Shown: positions 22,623 through 31,925, numbered from the stretch's first letter. The stretch: 32,372 nt of DNA from Verrucomicrobiota bacterium (GCA_008933025.1 WBXI01000020.1:1-32372); one strand, 5' to 3'. Made by a program: numbers and translations. The notes: generated from the sequence alone by a model not told the origin.

Positions 22623-24911
22623 CTATTTGCCGCCAACCGTCGCGGCAGCCTGGATCGACACGCTGCCCACCAGATTCTTGGTCGGATCGTAGGTGAAGCC
22701 GCTCTTGCCCAGACCCGTCACGGTGAAGGTCAAGGTGCCCTTCTTGTTGTTCAACGGCGACGAAGCGATCGTCGCGGTGCCCGTCGAGTCCGTGGTCCCG
22801 GAAGCGTTCGCGCTGGGGATTCCGCCCCACTTGCCCGACACGGCGACCCCGGAGACGGGACTGCCGGACAAGTTGGTGACCTTGACGGTCGCCCGGCCGC
22901 GGCCCGAAACGACGGCCAAGGCGAGAGACTGCACGCGGATGACCTTGGTCGGGTCCTGGAGGACGGAGATCGGCAAGCTCGCAGAGGCCTTGGCCCCCGA
23001 ATTGTCGGTGACGGTTAGCGTCGCCGTGTAGACACCGACGCTCGTGTAGGTGTGGGAGGGGGCAACCCCGGTGCCCGTGGTGCCGTCGCCGAACGTCCAG
23101 GCATACGAGACGATGGATCCATCGGGATCCGACGACCCCGCGGCATTGAAGGCCACGGCGAGGGGCCCGGTGCCGGAACTCGGGCTGGCGTTGAAAGCGG
23201 CACTGGGCGGGACATTGGCGGCGGCGACCGAGACCGAGACCGACGCGCTCGCCGCCAGCCCGCCATTGTCCGTCACCGTCAGCGTCCCGGTATAAGTCCC
23301 GGCCGTCGTGATCACCTTGGTGACCGAGACGCCGGACGCCGTGGTCCCATCGCTGAAGCTCCACGCGTAGGAGGCGACGGCCCCATCCGGGTCGAACGAT
23401 GCCGATCCATCGAAGGTGGCCGTGAGCGGGGCGATACCCGAGGTCGGGCTGGCCGCCGGTGCGGCGACCGGCGCCACGTTGCCCGTCGGGCTCGGAACCA
23501 ACCCGGTGATCTGGAAACTTCCGATCGATCCGTAGGCGGAGTATCCGGTGGTCAGCGGATCGAGGTACCCGGCACCGCGGACAAACACGAAATAAGTGCC
23601 CGCGGGCACGGACAGGTTGAACGAGGCGCCAAGGGAGGTCGCAGGGTTGCTGGTCGCGACGAGTGTTCCGTTCGAGTCCCGCAGTTCGGCCGCGAGGTCC
23701 AGGTTCACGTCCTCCGTGCCACTGGTCAGGTTCAGGGCGATCGATCCGGCCCCGGTCGCGAACGCGATCACGTCGACGTCGTTTTGCCCCGAGATGATTC
23801 CCGACACCGAGAACTGGGATCCCACGGGCACGTAGGTTGCGGTGGCCATCGTGTCGCCGTGATCGTCGGCCCGGTAGCCGACGTACGACGCGATCAAGGC
23901 GAGGTCGTCCTGGGTATTGTTGGCGTTGCTGTACTCACCCTTGCTGAACTGCGTGATGTTCGCGTAGTAGCCGACGCCCATGATCGGCGCCCAGGTCATC
24001 GGAGACGTTCCCTGTCCGGAGTAATACGCGGTGGAGGGCGACTGTCCGTCGTGGACCAACGACAGGGCGTGCCCCACCTCGTGGGAGATCGCCTCGGCCG
24101 TGTACTTCTCGTTGCCGTTCCCGAGTTGCGCCGGGAACACGAAATTGGGCGTGTCGGAACTCCAGTCGAAACATCCCACGTACGACACGCCGCCCGCGCC
24201 CGCGCCGTACCAGTCGTAGCTGGTGCCGCCGATGCAGACCCGCACGCCATAGGCGGTGTCGGTGGCCGCCGTTTTCCGGAGGCCTTCGACGCCCGGATCC
24301 TCGGTCGTCACGTCGACGTTGAACGCGGCGTAATCCTCGGCCACGCGTTGCCAGATCAACTGGATGCGCTGGAGTTCGGTGTCGGCGAAGGCCGCCGGGT
24401 TGCCGTCGATGTCGAACGGGGGCGTCACGATCGGCGCTCCCGCGGTGAAGTTCGAGTTCCAGGGCGTCCCGGTGGTCGTGTTGCCGTCGAAATCGAGATA
24501 GATGACCAAGGTGGCGCCGGGTCGGCTGTGGAGCCGGAAGGTGTCGGCCAACGGCGCGGGCGCGACCCCGGAGGTCGCGCCTCCGAGCGTCACCGTCGCG
24601 GCCGCCATGGTCCCAGGACAGCCGTAGACCAGACGACCCGTGCGATCGACGCGCAGGGCCGGATCACCCGAGAGCCGAAGGGCCATTTGGGATGCACTCA
24701 TCCCATGGCGGCCCGCGACCTCGGGCAGGTGGGCGCCGAGGGCACGGATTGCGTCCCGACCGCCGGTCACCGAGCCAAGGACCAATTCGGGGACTTCCGT
24801 GCGGCCGCGAAACGGGCTGCTTTCGGGACCGGCTTGGAGGGTGAGGTTTCCGTGGAGGCAGAGGGCGGCGGCAAGGAGCGCGCCACCACGCTTGAGAAGC
24901 GAGGATTCCAT
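22623..24911 (-). CDS. Secreted metzincin-like zinc metalloprotease with PPC and PKD domains
   Basis: The 762-residue product has a signal peptide (GGALLAAALCLHGNLTLQA). After a propeptide-like region, a protease domain holds AISHEVGHALSLVHDG, with zinc ligands His277, His281 and His287 and catalytic Glu278. The Gly usual at the eighth position of HExxHxxGxxH is Ser284 here. The Met-turn candidate is PIMGVGY (Met311). It is followed by a pre-peptidase C-terminal-like domain (about 355-470, FSVSGIISGQNDVDVIAF), two PKD domains (about 480-565 and 570-655; PSAAFNASPSSGTGPLAVAF, SYAWTFGDGTT) and a C-terminal Ig-like domain. The frame is open to 25145, but the ATG at 24911 gives a proper signal peptide. 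It is probably an extracellular protein degrader. Confidence 0.92.
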   Translation of the reverse strand: MESSLLKRGGALLAAALCLHGNLTLQAGPESSPFRGRTEVPELVLGSVTGGRDAIRALGAHLPEVAGRHGMSASQMALRLSGDPALRVDRTGRLVYGCPGTMAAATVTLGGATSGVAPAPLADTFRLHSRPGATLVIYLDFDGNTTTGTPWNSNFTAGAPIVTPPFDIDGNPAAFADTELQRIQLIWQRVAEDYAAFNVDVTTEDPGVEGLRKTAATDTAYGVRVCIGGTSYDWYGAGAGGVSYVGCFDWSSDTPNFVFPAQLGNGNEKYTAEAISHEVGHALSLVHDGQSPSTAYYSGQGTSPMTWAPIMGVGYYANITQFSKGEYSNANNTQDDLALIASYVGYRADDHGDTMATATYVPVGSQFSVSGIISGQNDVDVIAFATGAGSIALNLTSGTEDVNLDLAAELRDSNGTLVATSNPATSLGASFNLSVPAGTYFVFVRGAGYLDPLTTGYSAYGSIGSFQITGLVPSPTGNVAPVAAPAASPTSGIAPLTATFDGSASFDPDGAVASYAWSFSDGTTASGVSVTKVITTAGTYTGTLTVTDNGGLAASASVSVSVAAANVPPSAAFNASPSSGTGPLAVAFNAAGSSDPDGSIVSYAWTFGDGTTGTGVAPSHTYTSVGVYTATLTVTDNSGAKASASLPISVLQDPTKVIRVQSLALAVVSGRGRATVKVTNLSGSPVSGVAVSGKWGGIPSANASGTTDSTGTATIASSPLNNKKGTLTFTVTGLGKSGFTYDPTKNLVGSVSIQAAATVGGK

Positions 24912-25284
24912 TTTTGTTTTCTGTCCACCGGCAGCCCCCAACGGGGACGCTTCCGGTTGTGTTGCGGTTGCCGCCAACGGGGAACTCCAAGCGGATCTTC
25001 CCGCGCCGGGCGGGAATGGGGATGATCCGAAATGGCATTCCCGTGGCGGGATCGCTTCCAGACGGCCCGCCCTCGGCTCGAACGGGCCCATTGCGGGGCC
25101 CGGGGGGAACGAGACCAAGGTCGTGGCCGCGTTGGCGGCGATCATCCCACTGGGACGATCAACCCGTTACCAAAGGGTCGGCGATGATTCCACTGAAACC
25201 TTTCCCCGGTTTTTTCCAGAGGCAATGGAACAGCACGCCCTTGATTTCTTCCTCTGGAAGTCCCTTGCGCCGCCGGAATGCAGG
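24912..25284. other. 373-bp intergenic region without a recognised gene
   Basis: This gap separates the AGE-family epimerase gene from the protease gene, both on the minus strand, and should hold the protease promoter. No protein with family features is seen in any frame. The only structure noted is the inverted repeat at 25214-25259. No convincing -35/-10 pair or riboswitch was recognised. Confidence 0.5.
25214..25259. repeat. Perfect 9-bp inverted repeat between epimerase and protease genes
   Basis: TTCCAGAGG (25214-25222) and CCTCTGGAA (25251-25259) are separated by 28 bp. It starts 26 bp after the epimerase stop in the transcribed (minus) direction. The distal arm is followed there by A residues rather than U, so it is not a standard intrinsic terminator. 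It may be an mRNA 3'-end stem or a protein-binding site. Confidence 0.4.
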
Positions 25285-26586
25285 TCAACCCATCGCGTCC
25301 GCAAATCGCACCAAAGCGCGGACGTCGTGGTAGTTGGCCTTCCACGAGTGGGCCAATCCCGTGGACTTGGGCTTTCCGTCCGCCGTGACCGTATCCAGCC
25401 AGATTCCGGTCTTGGGGTCGGTCTGGTATTTCGCCACGAAATCCAGCAGTAACCTCAAAGCCCTGGCGTACTCCTCGTCGTCGGGGCGGTTGCGCAGGCC
25501 GTCCACCAAGGCCGCCATCATCTCCGCCTGCACCCACCAGACCTTGTCGGTGTCCGTCGCCGGGGCGTTGCCCGACCCGAGGTGGTACACGCCCCCACGC
25601 TCGCGGTCGGTGCCGTACCGCAGCGCGTGCCCCAGATGCGCGTGGAAGTGCGGCCACGCCGATCGCATGCCCAGCGTTTCCAGAGCCCGCACCATCAGCC
25701 ACGCGAATTCCACGTTGTGGCCATAGCTCAGCCCCGCGCTGCGTGGATCGTCCACCGGCTTCCAGTCCGGATGGAAATGAAACGCCGACTTCGAGGGATC
25801 CTCGGGATGGAAATGCGTCCGGTTCAGGTCGACGGCCTCCAGCAAGGCGGTCCGCACCGGGCCGTCGTGGGTTTCCATATACAGTTCCGTGAACGCCTCC
25901 ATCAGGTGCAGATGGGTGTTTCCGCTCTTGAATCCCGCGACTTCGACGACCGCGTTCGGATCCCTGGGCTTCAGGGGCGTCCAGTTGCGTTCGAAGTGCT
26001 CGAACCATCCGCGATTCCGCCCGTCGTGTGCCTTTTCCTGGATCAACCGGAACAGCGCCACCGCGTCTTTCAACACCGAGCGGTCCCGCGTCGCCCGGTA
26101 GTACTCCACCAGTCCGAGGATCACGAAGGCCTGGCCGTAGAGGAGCTTCCGGGGGTTCGATGCCTTGGTGCCGTCAGGGCTGACCGCGAAGTAGTACCCG
26201 CCATGCTCCGGATCGCGCATGCGGGTCCTCAGGAATTCGACGCCGTGCCGTGCCGCCCTGCGGTAGTCGCGCATCGTGTCGGAAAATCCCTTCCGGTAGG
26301 CGAGGGAGAAGGTCCAGACCATGCCCGCCTGGGTCACCAACTGCTTTTCCAGCGGCTTCGATCGCCCGGCGACCGCGTCGTCGGCCAACGCATAGCCACC
26401 ACCCTCCCAGTCCACGGCGGTGTCGTGCCAATAGGGCAGCACGCGCTTGCGAAGGTCCTCGCGGATGGCATCGGCGTCGGCGATGAACTCCGGCTGGCCG
26501 CGCGCGGCAAGACCCGCCGGGCCCATCGCCGCGGCGGCGGCCAGACCGGCGGCAAAACGACGGCGCGACAGCAACGTGGAACGCAT
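25285..26586 (-). CDS. Tat-exported AGE-family epimerase/isomerase (N-acylglucosamine or cellobiose/mannobiose 2-epimerase type)
   Basis: The 433-residue product starts with a twin-arginine signal (SRRRFAAGLAAAAAMG), so it should act in the periplasm. The remainder is an (alpha/alpha)6-barrel of the AGE superfamily: GGGYALADDA, LVTQAGMVWTFSLAY (83-97), GQAFVILGLVEYY, NTHLHLMEAFTELY (223-236), SYGHNVEFAWLM with His290 and Glu293, and a C-terminal KANYHDVRA with His420. His290 and His420 correspond by position to the two catalytic general acid/base histidines of the family. Which sugar is epimerised at C2, free monosaccharide or the reducing end of a disaccharide, cannot be decided. Most characterised members are cytoplasmic, so export is notable. 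Confidence 0.9.
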   Translation of the reverse strand: MRSTLLSRRRFAAGLAAAAAMGPAGLAARGQPEFIADADAIREDLRKRVLPYWHDTAVDWEGGGYALADDAVAGRSKPLEKQLVTQAGMVWTFSLAYRKGFSDTMRDYRRAARHGVEFLRTRMRDPEHGGYYFAVSPDGTKASNPRKLLYGQAFVILGLVEYYRATRDRSVLKDAVALFRLIQEKAHDGRNRGWFEHFERNWTPLKPRDPNAVVEVAGFKSGNTHLHLMEAFTELYMETHDGPVRTALLEAVDLNRTHFHPEDPSKSAFHFHPDWKPVDDPRSAGLSYGHNVEFAWLMVRALETLGMRSAWPHFHAHLGHALRYGTDRERGGVYHLGSGNAPATDTDKVWWVQAEMMAALVDGLRNRPDDEEYARALRLLLDFVAKYQTDPKTGIWLDTVTADGKPKSTGLAHSWKANYHDVRALVRFADAMG

Positions 26587-26754
26587 GGCCCCACCCTAAA
26601 CCACCGCCGAAAAGTGGGAAGGGATCCCGTCGGATCCGCCCAAACGCACGCCCTTGGACTCCCCGAGGGCCGGACGCGCCCAATGGTACCCACGCCATCC
26701 TTCCCCTTTCGCCGCCCTCTCCGTAGATTCGCCGGAACAGCAAGTCATCCGCTC

Positions 26755-27357
26755 ATGGCCGAAATCGAAATTCCCCACGGGGAGGGCAAACCCGGCGAGA
26801 AACGGGTCGGGATCCTCATCGCGATCATCGCGGTGCTCCTGGCCGTCGTCGGCGCGCTCGGACACGACGCCGCCAACGAAATGATCGTGGACGAGGTCAA
26901 GGCCTCGAACGCTTTCTCGTGGTACCAGGCGAAGCGCCAGCGCGAATATCTCAACGACATCGAGCTCCGCCGCATCGACATCGAGCTCGCCGGAAACCCC
27001 ACGCCCGCCCAGGGCGACGCCCTCCGCCACCTCGCGTCCGATCTCCGCAAGAAGAACGACGAGTACCGCAAGGAGGGTGAACACATCCAGGCGGAGGCGC
27101 GGCAGCTCGGCCTCGATGCCCGCATCGCCAGCGCCCGGAACGACGGGTTCGACCATGCCGAGATCCTCCTGCAGGTCGCCATCGTCCTCTGTTCCCTCAC
27201 CCTTCTCACCGAGTCGCGCGTCTTCCTCCGCATCGGCCTCGCCGTGGCCGTCGCCGGGATCGTCGCCGGCGGCCTCGCCTTCAACCGCAAGGCGGGGCCC
27301 GTCGCCGCCGAGACTCCCCCGGCCAACGCCAGTCCCGCCCGCCCTTCGTCCCACTGA
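26755..27357 (+). CDS. DUF4337-family membrane protein
   Basis: The 200-residue product has one N-terminal transmembrane helix (18-36), a charged helical middle part with conserved ASNAFSWYQAKRQREYL (50-66), and two C-terminal helices (about 137-152 and 157-175). This is the layout of DUF4337 proteins, whose function is unknown. The C-terminal tail is rich in Pro and Ala. It is the first gene of a plus-strand operon, 13 bp before pgsA, and is divergent from the epimerase gene across a 168-bp gap that should contain both promoters. The open frame upstream of the ATG at 26755 overlaps the epimerase gene and was not used. Confidence 0.88.
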   Translation: MAEIEIPHGEGKPGEKRVGILIAIIAVLLAVVGALGHDAANEMIVDEVKASNAFSWYQAKRQREYLNDIELRRIDIELAGNPTPAQGDALRHLASDLRKKNDEYRKEGEHIQAEARQLGLDARIASARNDGFDHAEILLQVAIVLCSLTLLTESRVFLRIGLAVAVAGIVAGGLAFNRKAGPVAAETPPANASPARPSSH

Positions 27358-27370
27358 CCGGATCCGGCGC

Positions 27371-27967
27371 GTGAACCTTCCCAACAAACTCACCGTCTCG
27401 CGCTTCGTCCTCACCGGCCTTTTCCTGGCCGCGATCTTCGCGGGATTTTCCGGCAACGAAAGCGTCGCGCTCGTGCTCTTCTCCGCCGCGGCCATCACCG
27501 ACGCCCTCGACGGCCGCATCGCCCGCCAACGCGGGCTGATCACCAACTTCGGGATCCTCATGGACCCGTTGGCGGACAAGATCCTCACCTGCTCGGCTTT
27601 CATCGCCTTCGTCGAACTGGGCCAGATGGAGGCTTGGATGGTCGTCGTGATCGTCGCCCGCGAACTCGCGATCACCGGGCTCCGTCTGCTGGCCGTTTCC
27701 CGCAACGTCGTCCTCGCCGCGGAGGGCTTCGGGAAGCACAAGACGATCTCGCAGATGACCACGATCATCTCGATCCTGGTGCTGCTCAGTTACGAACAAT
27801 GGGGACTGCCCGGAAAGTGGCTCTTCGGCTGGGGCATCGCCGGCAGCGCGCACCCGTGGATCTGGTGGTTCGTGGGCCTCTCGAAATGGGCGTCCGTCAT
27901 CCTGACCCTCCTGAGCGGCGGGATCTATCTCTGGCGCAACCGCGAGGTCTACCTCAGCGACACGTGA
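27371..27967 (+). CDS. pgsA: CDP-diacylglycerol-glycerol-3-phosphate 3-phosphatidyltransferase
   Basis: PgsA makes phosphatidylglycerophosphate, the committed step to phosphatidylglycerol and cardiolipin, in the inner membrane. The 198-residue product carries the CDP-alcohol phosphatidyltransferase motif D-x2-DG-x2-AR-x8-G-x3-D-x3-D, with Asp44, Asp47, Gly48, Ala51-Arg52, Gly61, Asp65 and Asp69. NLPNKLTVSRF at the N-terminus and VARELAITGLRLLA are typical of PgsA. The start is GTG at 27371, directly before the conserved NLPN; the upstream frame runs inside the DUF4337 gene. The stop overlaps the pgpA GTG by 4 bp (GTGA). Confidence 0.96.
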   Translation: MNLPNKLTVSRFVLTGLFLAAIFAGFSGNESVALVLFSAAAITDALDGRIARQRGLITNFGILMDPLADKILTCSAFIAFVELGQMEAWMVVVIVARELAITGLRLLAVSRNVVLAAEGFGKHKTISQMTTIISILVLLSYEQWGLPGKWLFGWGIAGSAHPWIWWFVGLSKWASVILTLLSGGIYLWRNREVYLSDT

Positions 27968-28524
27968 ACGCTTCCCCCGCACCCACCCCAACCAACCCGC
28001 GCGACCGTGCCCTGCTGTGGTTCGCCGAGGGATGCGGCTCCGGACGGCTCCGGCCCGCCCCGGGCACGTGGGGCTCGTTGGCCGGGGTGATCTGGACCCT
28101 GCTCCTGCTCGCCTTTCCCCGCCCGTGGATCTACGTCGCCGGCATCGTCCTCTCCATCCCCGTCGCCATCGTGGTGTGCACCGCGGCGGAACGCATCCTC
28201 GGGCGCCACGATCCCTCTTCCGTGGTCCTCGACGAAATCGTCGCCATGCCCATCGCTTTCGGCGGGTATGCGGTCCACTGGGCTGTCGGGACCGGGCAGA
28301 TGCCGGGTTGGAGCGACGCGCGGCTTTGGTGGCCGTTCATGGCCGGGGCCTTCGTCCTGTTCCGCGTGTTCGACGTCTGGAAGCCGTGGCCGATCCGGCG
28401 TCTCCAGCGCCTGCCGGGCGGCGTCGGGGTGGTGGTCGACGACCTCGCGGCCGCGCTGGTGGCGGCGGGGCTGCTGTGGAGCGTGCCGTTGCTGATGTTC
28501 TGGTACCGGCTGGCGCGGGGGTGA
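27964..28524 (+). CDS. pgpA: Phosphatidylglycerophosphatase A
   Basis: PgpA dephosphorylates phosphatidylglycerophosphate to phosphatidylglycerol, the step after PgsA. The 186-residue product shows the family motifs GSGRLRPAPGTWGSLAG (25-41), SSVVLDEIVAMPIAF with Asp90-Glu91 (85-99), and FRVFDVWKPWPIRRLQRLPGGVGVVVDD-type sequence near the C-terminus. It has about four hydrophobic helices. The start is GTG at 27964, overlapping the pgsA stop, which indicates coupled translation of the two consecutive pathway enzymes. The gene ends 7 bp from the stop of the convergent minus-strand gene, with no terminator between them. Confidence 0.95.
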   Translation: MNASPAPTPTNPRDRALLWFAEGCGSGRLRPAPGTWGSLAGVIWTLLLLAFPRPWIYVAGIVLSIPVAIVVCTAAERILGRHDPSSVVLDEIVAMPIAFGGYAVHWAVGTGQMPGWSDARLWWPFMAGAFVLFRVFDVWKPWPIRRLQRLPGGVGVVVDDLAAALVAAGLLWSVPLLMFWYRLARG

Positions 28525-28531
28525 CCGCGCC

Positions 28532-31500
28532 TCACTCCCACGCGCAAAGGGACTCGACGTGCCGGGCCGATCCGTCGCGCAGCCAGCCATCCAACTGCGC
28601 CTGGTCCTTCATCTGTTGCCCCCGCGACCGCGGTACCACCACGAACCGGCTGTCGATCTCGGGCAATGCGGTGAGGTCGCTCCACAGCTTCTCGAACTGG
28701 GCGACCGGAAAGATGTCTTCCTGCCCGTGCCCCCACCGCTTCTTCACTTCCTTGAGGGTCACGTAGGTCGGCAACCGCGCGGCCAGATCGCGCACCGCGC
28801 CCGCGATCCGCTCCTTGTCCCCCGCCGCCCCCGCCTCCACGTCCGCCCGGGTCAGTCCCATCGACGCGAGGAACAGATCGATGTCGATCCATGTCGTCAT
28901 CGAGTTGTAGTAACTCAACCGGAACTCGTCCTCTTCCCGCGGCATCGCGAGGCCCTCGACCAAGCGGACGCGTCCGTCGACCCGCGCCAAACCGCCGCCG
29001 CGGTCCTCGAGGCGGCGCGTGATGACCTCGAAGGTCAGGCAGGCGCCGGAAGCCAGGTGCCGCCCCAGCAACGCCGGGTCGGGATCGGCGCCAAGGGTGT
29101 CGATGTTGTGGAGCAGGAGGGTCTTCAGGGATGGCCGCTCGCGGAGCAACCGGGCCAGCACGCCGTTGCGAAGCAGGTTGGGAACCTCGAAGAAATGGCC
29201 GACCGGATGCAGGCACTGGAGGGGAACGTTGTCGGTGTAGTCCCGAGCCTCGCCCACGCCGCGCGCCCAATTCATCAAGGCGGCGCGGACCGATTCCCGG
29301 ACCTTCTGCTGCTGCACGTCCAGCAGTTGCTGGGGCATCTCCTCCCACTGGAAGCGCAGGTCCCGGATCATCGGCACCATCCGCAGCCCGACGCTCCGGC
29401 CCGGCGACAGGCCGACGAACCCCGGGTAGCCATGGCGCCCGACCCGCTCGAGGTAATCGTGCGTCGGTTGGTGGGTGGCGTAGCTGGTGGTGAAGAGGTG
29501 GGGAATCGGGTTGGAGAAGGCCCGGCCCAACCGGCGCGACTTCGCCAGATGGGTCTCGATGAAGGTGCGGTGGCGCCCGGCCAGCTTCGCGAAGGGATGG
29601 AGCGCCTTGCAGATGCCCGCGCCCTGGGTCCAGCGCGAACCCGCCCCGGCGGCGAGCGTCACCACCGCCACCGCCCCCGACCGCAGCGCGGCCTCGCCGC
29701 GGGCGCGGAAAGCCGCCTCGTCGCCCGTGCCGGCGAAGGACACATCGGAGGCCGACACGTCCTCGATGCTTCGGTCGGCCCGCAGCCGGTTCTGCGCGAG
29801 CCCGATCCGGCCGTCGCGAAGATCCGCGCGGATCCGCTCGTGTTGGGCACGGTCGAAGCCGTTCTCGGCCAGCAATGCCTCGAGCGTCGCGCCGTCCGCC
29901 CGGCCGCCGACCGCGCGCGGGAGCAACGCGTCGAAAAGGGTCTGCACCATGCCGCGCAGTTCCGGCCGGGTGCGCGCCGCCGCCCCGAACTTGTCGAGCT
30001 CGGTGCGCCGCGTCTCCGGCAGCGCGTGGCGTTCCCGCCGCAGCAGCCCGGGAATGGTCAGCGCATAGTAGTTCGACGGCATCAGCGCCGCCTCGCCCGA
30101 CAGCAGGTCGGCGCACGTGCCGTTCTCGTTGATGGAATAGTCGAACACCACGGGATCCATCGCGAAGGGCAACGCGTGTTGGAGCTCGCGCTTGGTCTCC
30201 AGCATGATCCCCAGCATCCGCTCCTGCGCCTCGAGCTTCCGCCCCGGCGCGAAGATGAATCCCATGCCGCCGCCGGACATCCCGCCGAGCATCCAGAATC
30301 CCCAGAAATCGGGGCCGAACGCCGCGGTCGCCCGCGCGATCAGCCGTTCGGTGAAGTCGGTCGAGGCCCAGGGGATGATGGTCTGGATCGGGCCGCGGAA
30401 ATTCCGCGTCGTCGCCGCGCCCAGCGCGCGGATGTCGCCCCGCCGCAGGGCGTCGACGACCTCGTCGAGCACGCCGAGGGCGTCCTGGCGTCCCGACCAT
30501 TCCCGCGCGGAACGGAGCAGGTATTTCTCGGTCACCATTTCCAGGATGGGCCCCACGTTCTGCGCCATCCCGCCGTGCACCACCACCAGCGAATCCTGCA
30601 ACGCCCGCCGCGCCGACGCCGGGATCTCCTCCCGCGAATAGACGTGGTGCACCGGCATCAGCCGCCCCCGCGCGATCCCGTGTTCCGGATCGTCCGGGCC
30701 CGCCGCCACGCCGGTGATGAGCTTGATGCCCGGCCAGACGCCGCCGGAGTCCTGCCAGCCGCCGCCGGAACCGCCGACCCATTCGCCGAGGAGCGCGCGC
30801 GCCAGCACCAGTCGACGTTCCGGTTCCTGCAGCGGCCCCGTCAGCGAGGACGCCTGGCCCGTCGCCCGCATGCAGGCCGCGATCAGCGAGCCCAGCAGGT
30901 TGGTGCTCACCGCGAGGCGCGAGCCCTTGGGGATGTCGTTCACGCACGACACGATCTCCAGGCCGCGGCCCGGGCCCACCAGACGTTCCAGCAGTGCCGA
31001 AAGCGACTGGCCGGATCCCTCGATGCCCGGGGGCACGATGCCCGAGGCGATCACCGCCGCCTTCAGGAGGCCGAGGTAATCCTTGGCGAAATCGAACACC
31101 TCACCGAGCGAGGCGATGTCCGCGGTGGTGTTGAGGTCGACGGAGGTCAGGCGGAGCACGGGCTCGTCGAGCACGCGCAGCCAGGCGCTCACCGGCGGCC
31201 GCGGCCCGGCGTCGCGGCCATGCACGGCGAGGTCGACCGAGATGTTCAGCACCCGCGCCCCTTCCGGGTAATCCATCCCGAGGAAAAAAATGTCGGACCA
31301 CGCGGAATGCGTGAGGTCCATGCGCACCGGAGTCAGCTCGCGGAGGATGGGGTAGGTGCCGTCCGGGGATTTCGCGAGCAACTCCGGCCGCACGCGCAGG
31401 GGCTGGTCGGCGGGATGCCCGAGACGGAACATCCACTGGTTGCCGCGCACCGTGCGCACGCTGCGGCGGACCTGGTCGGCCAGGGTCTGGAAGGCCAGCC

Positions 31501-31921
31501 GGTGGTACGCCGCCGCCAAAGCCGACGACACGCCGTCGCTGGGCCCGTCCACGGCCTGCGCGGCGAGGAACACCCCGATGGCTTCCTCGAAACGGCGGTG
31601 CAGCAACTGTTCGAATCCGCGGAACGGGATCAGGCTGGCCCGCGCGCCCCCCGCGGCGGCGGCCAATCGGTTCGGCAGGTGGAACCGGTGCAGCGCATGC
31701 AGGAACAACAAGGCCCGGACCCGCTCGAAAAGATTGTCCGCACCCCGCCGGAAATCCTCGAGCGAGGCCGCCGTGGCCAGCAATTCGCCGACGGACATCG
31801 GTTCGAGAACGGCGTCGAGCGACCGGTTCCGGACGGCGGGATCGGCGGAAAGGATGAGGTCGAGGACGGACGGTTCGGCCGCGGCGGGGCCGCCGTTGCG
31901 GAGGGCTTCGGTGGCGTCCAT
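28532..31921 (-). CDS. Fusion of a fucokinase-like GHMP kinase with a UDP-sugar pyrophosphorylase-type domain
   Basis: The 1129-residue product has two parts. Roughly residues 190-640 look like a GHMP sugar kinase of the L-fucokinase/FKP type: IPKGSRLAVSTNLLGSLIAA (330-349, phosphate-binding region), GGSGGGWQDSGG (383-394) and GGMSGGGMGFIFAPG (546-560). Residues about 740-1129 resemble the UTP-dependent nucleotidyltransferase (UDPGP) family: VVTLAAGAGSRWTQGAGICKA (753-773; nucleotide loop), DNVPLQCLHPVGHFFE (897-912) and LLLHNIDTLGADPDP (935-949). The predicted job is kinase to sugar-1-phosphate, then nucleotidyl transfer to a UDP- or GDP-sugar. Bacteroides FKP has the two activities in the opposite order. 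Residues 1-190 are helical and unassigned. The gene follows a GalU-like gene by 4 bp. Confidence 0.85.
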   Translation of the reverse strand: MDATEALRNGGPAAAEPSVLDLILSADPAVRNRSLDAVLEPMSVGELLATAASLEDFRRGADNLFERVRALLFLHALHRFHLPNRLAAAAGGARASLIPFRGFEQLLHRRFEEAIGVFLAAQAVDGPSDGVSSALAAAYHRLAFQTLADQVRRSVRTVRGNQWMFRLGHPADQPLRVRPELLAKSPDGTYPILRELTPVRMDLTHSAWSDIFFLGMDYPEGARVLNISVDLAVHGRDAGPRPPVSAWLRVLDEPVLRLTSVDLNTTADIASLGEVFDFAKDYLGLLKAAVIASGIVPPGIEGSGQSLSALLERLVGPGRGLEIVSCVNDIPKGSRLAVSTNLLGSLIAACMRATGQASSLTGPLQEPERRLVLARALLGEWVGGSGGGWQDSGGVWPGIKLITGVAAGPDDPEHGIARGRLMPVHHVYSREEIPASARRALQDSLVVVHGGMAQNVGPILEMVTEKYLLRSAREWSGRQDALGVLDEVVDALRRGDIRALGAATTRNFRGPIQTIIPWASTDFTERLIARATAAFGPDFWGFWMLGGMSGGGMGFIFAPGRKLEAQERMLGIMLETKRELQHALPFAMDPVVFDYSINENGTCADLLSGEAALMPSNYYALTIPGLLRRERHALPETRRTELDKFGAAARTRPELRGMVQTLFDALLPRAVGGRADGATLEALLAENGFDRAQHERIRADLRDGRIGLAQNRLRADRSIEDVSASDVSFAGTGDEAAFRARGEAALRSGAVAVVTLAAGAGSRWTQGAGICKALHPFAKLAGRHRTFIETHLAKSRRLGRAFSNPIPHLFTTSYATHQPTHDYLERVGRHGYPGFVGLSPGRSVGLRMVPMIRDLRFQWEEMPQQLLDVQQQKVRESVRAALMNWARGVGEARDYTDNVPLQCLHPVGHFFEVPNLLRNGVLARLLRERPSLKTLLLHNIDTLGADPDPALLGRHLASGACLTFEVITRRLEDRGGGLARVDGRVRLVEGLAMPREEDEFRLSYYNSMTTWIDIDLFLASMGLTRADVEAGAAGDKERIAGAVRDLAARLPTYVTLKEVKKRWGHGQEDIFPVAQFEKLWSDLTALPEIDSRFVVVPRSRGQQMKDQAQLDGWLRDGSARHVESLCAWE

Positions 31922-31925
31922 GGGA

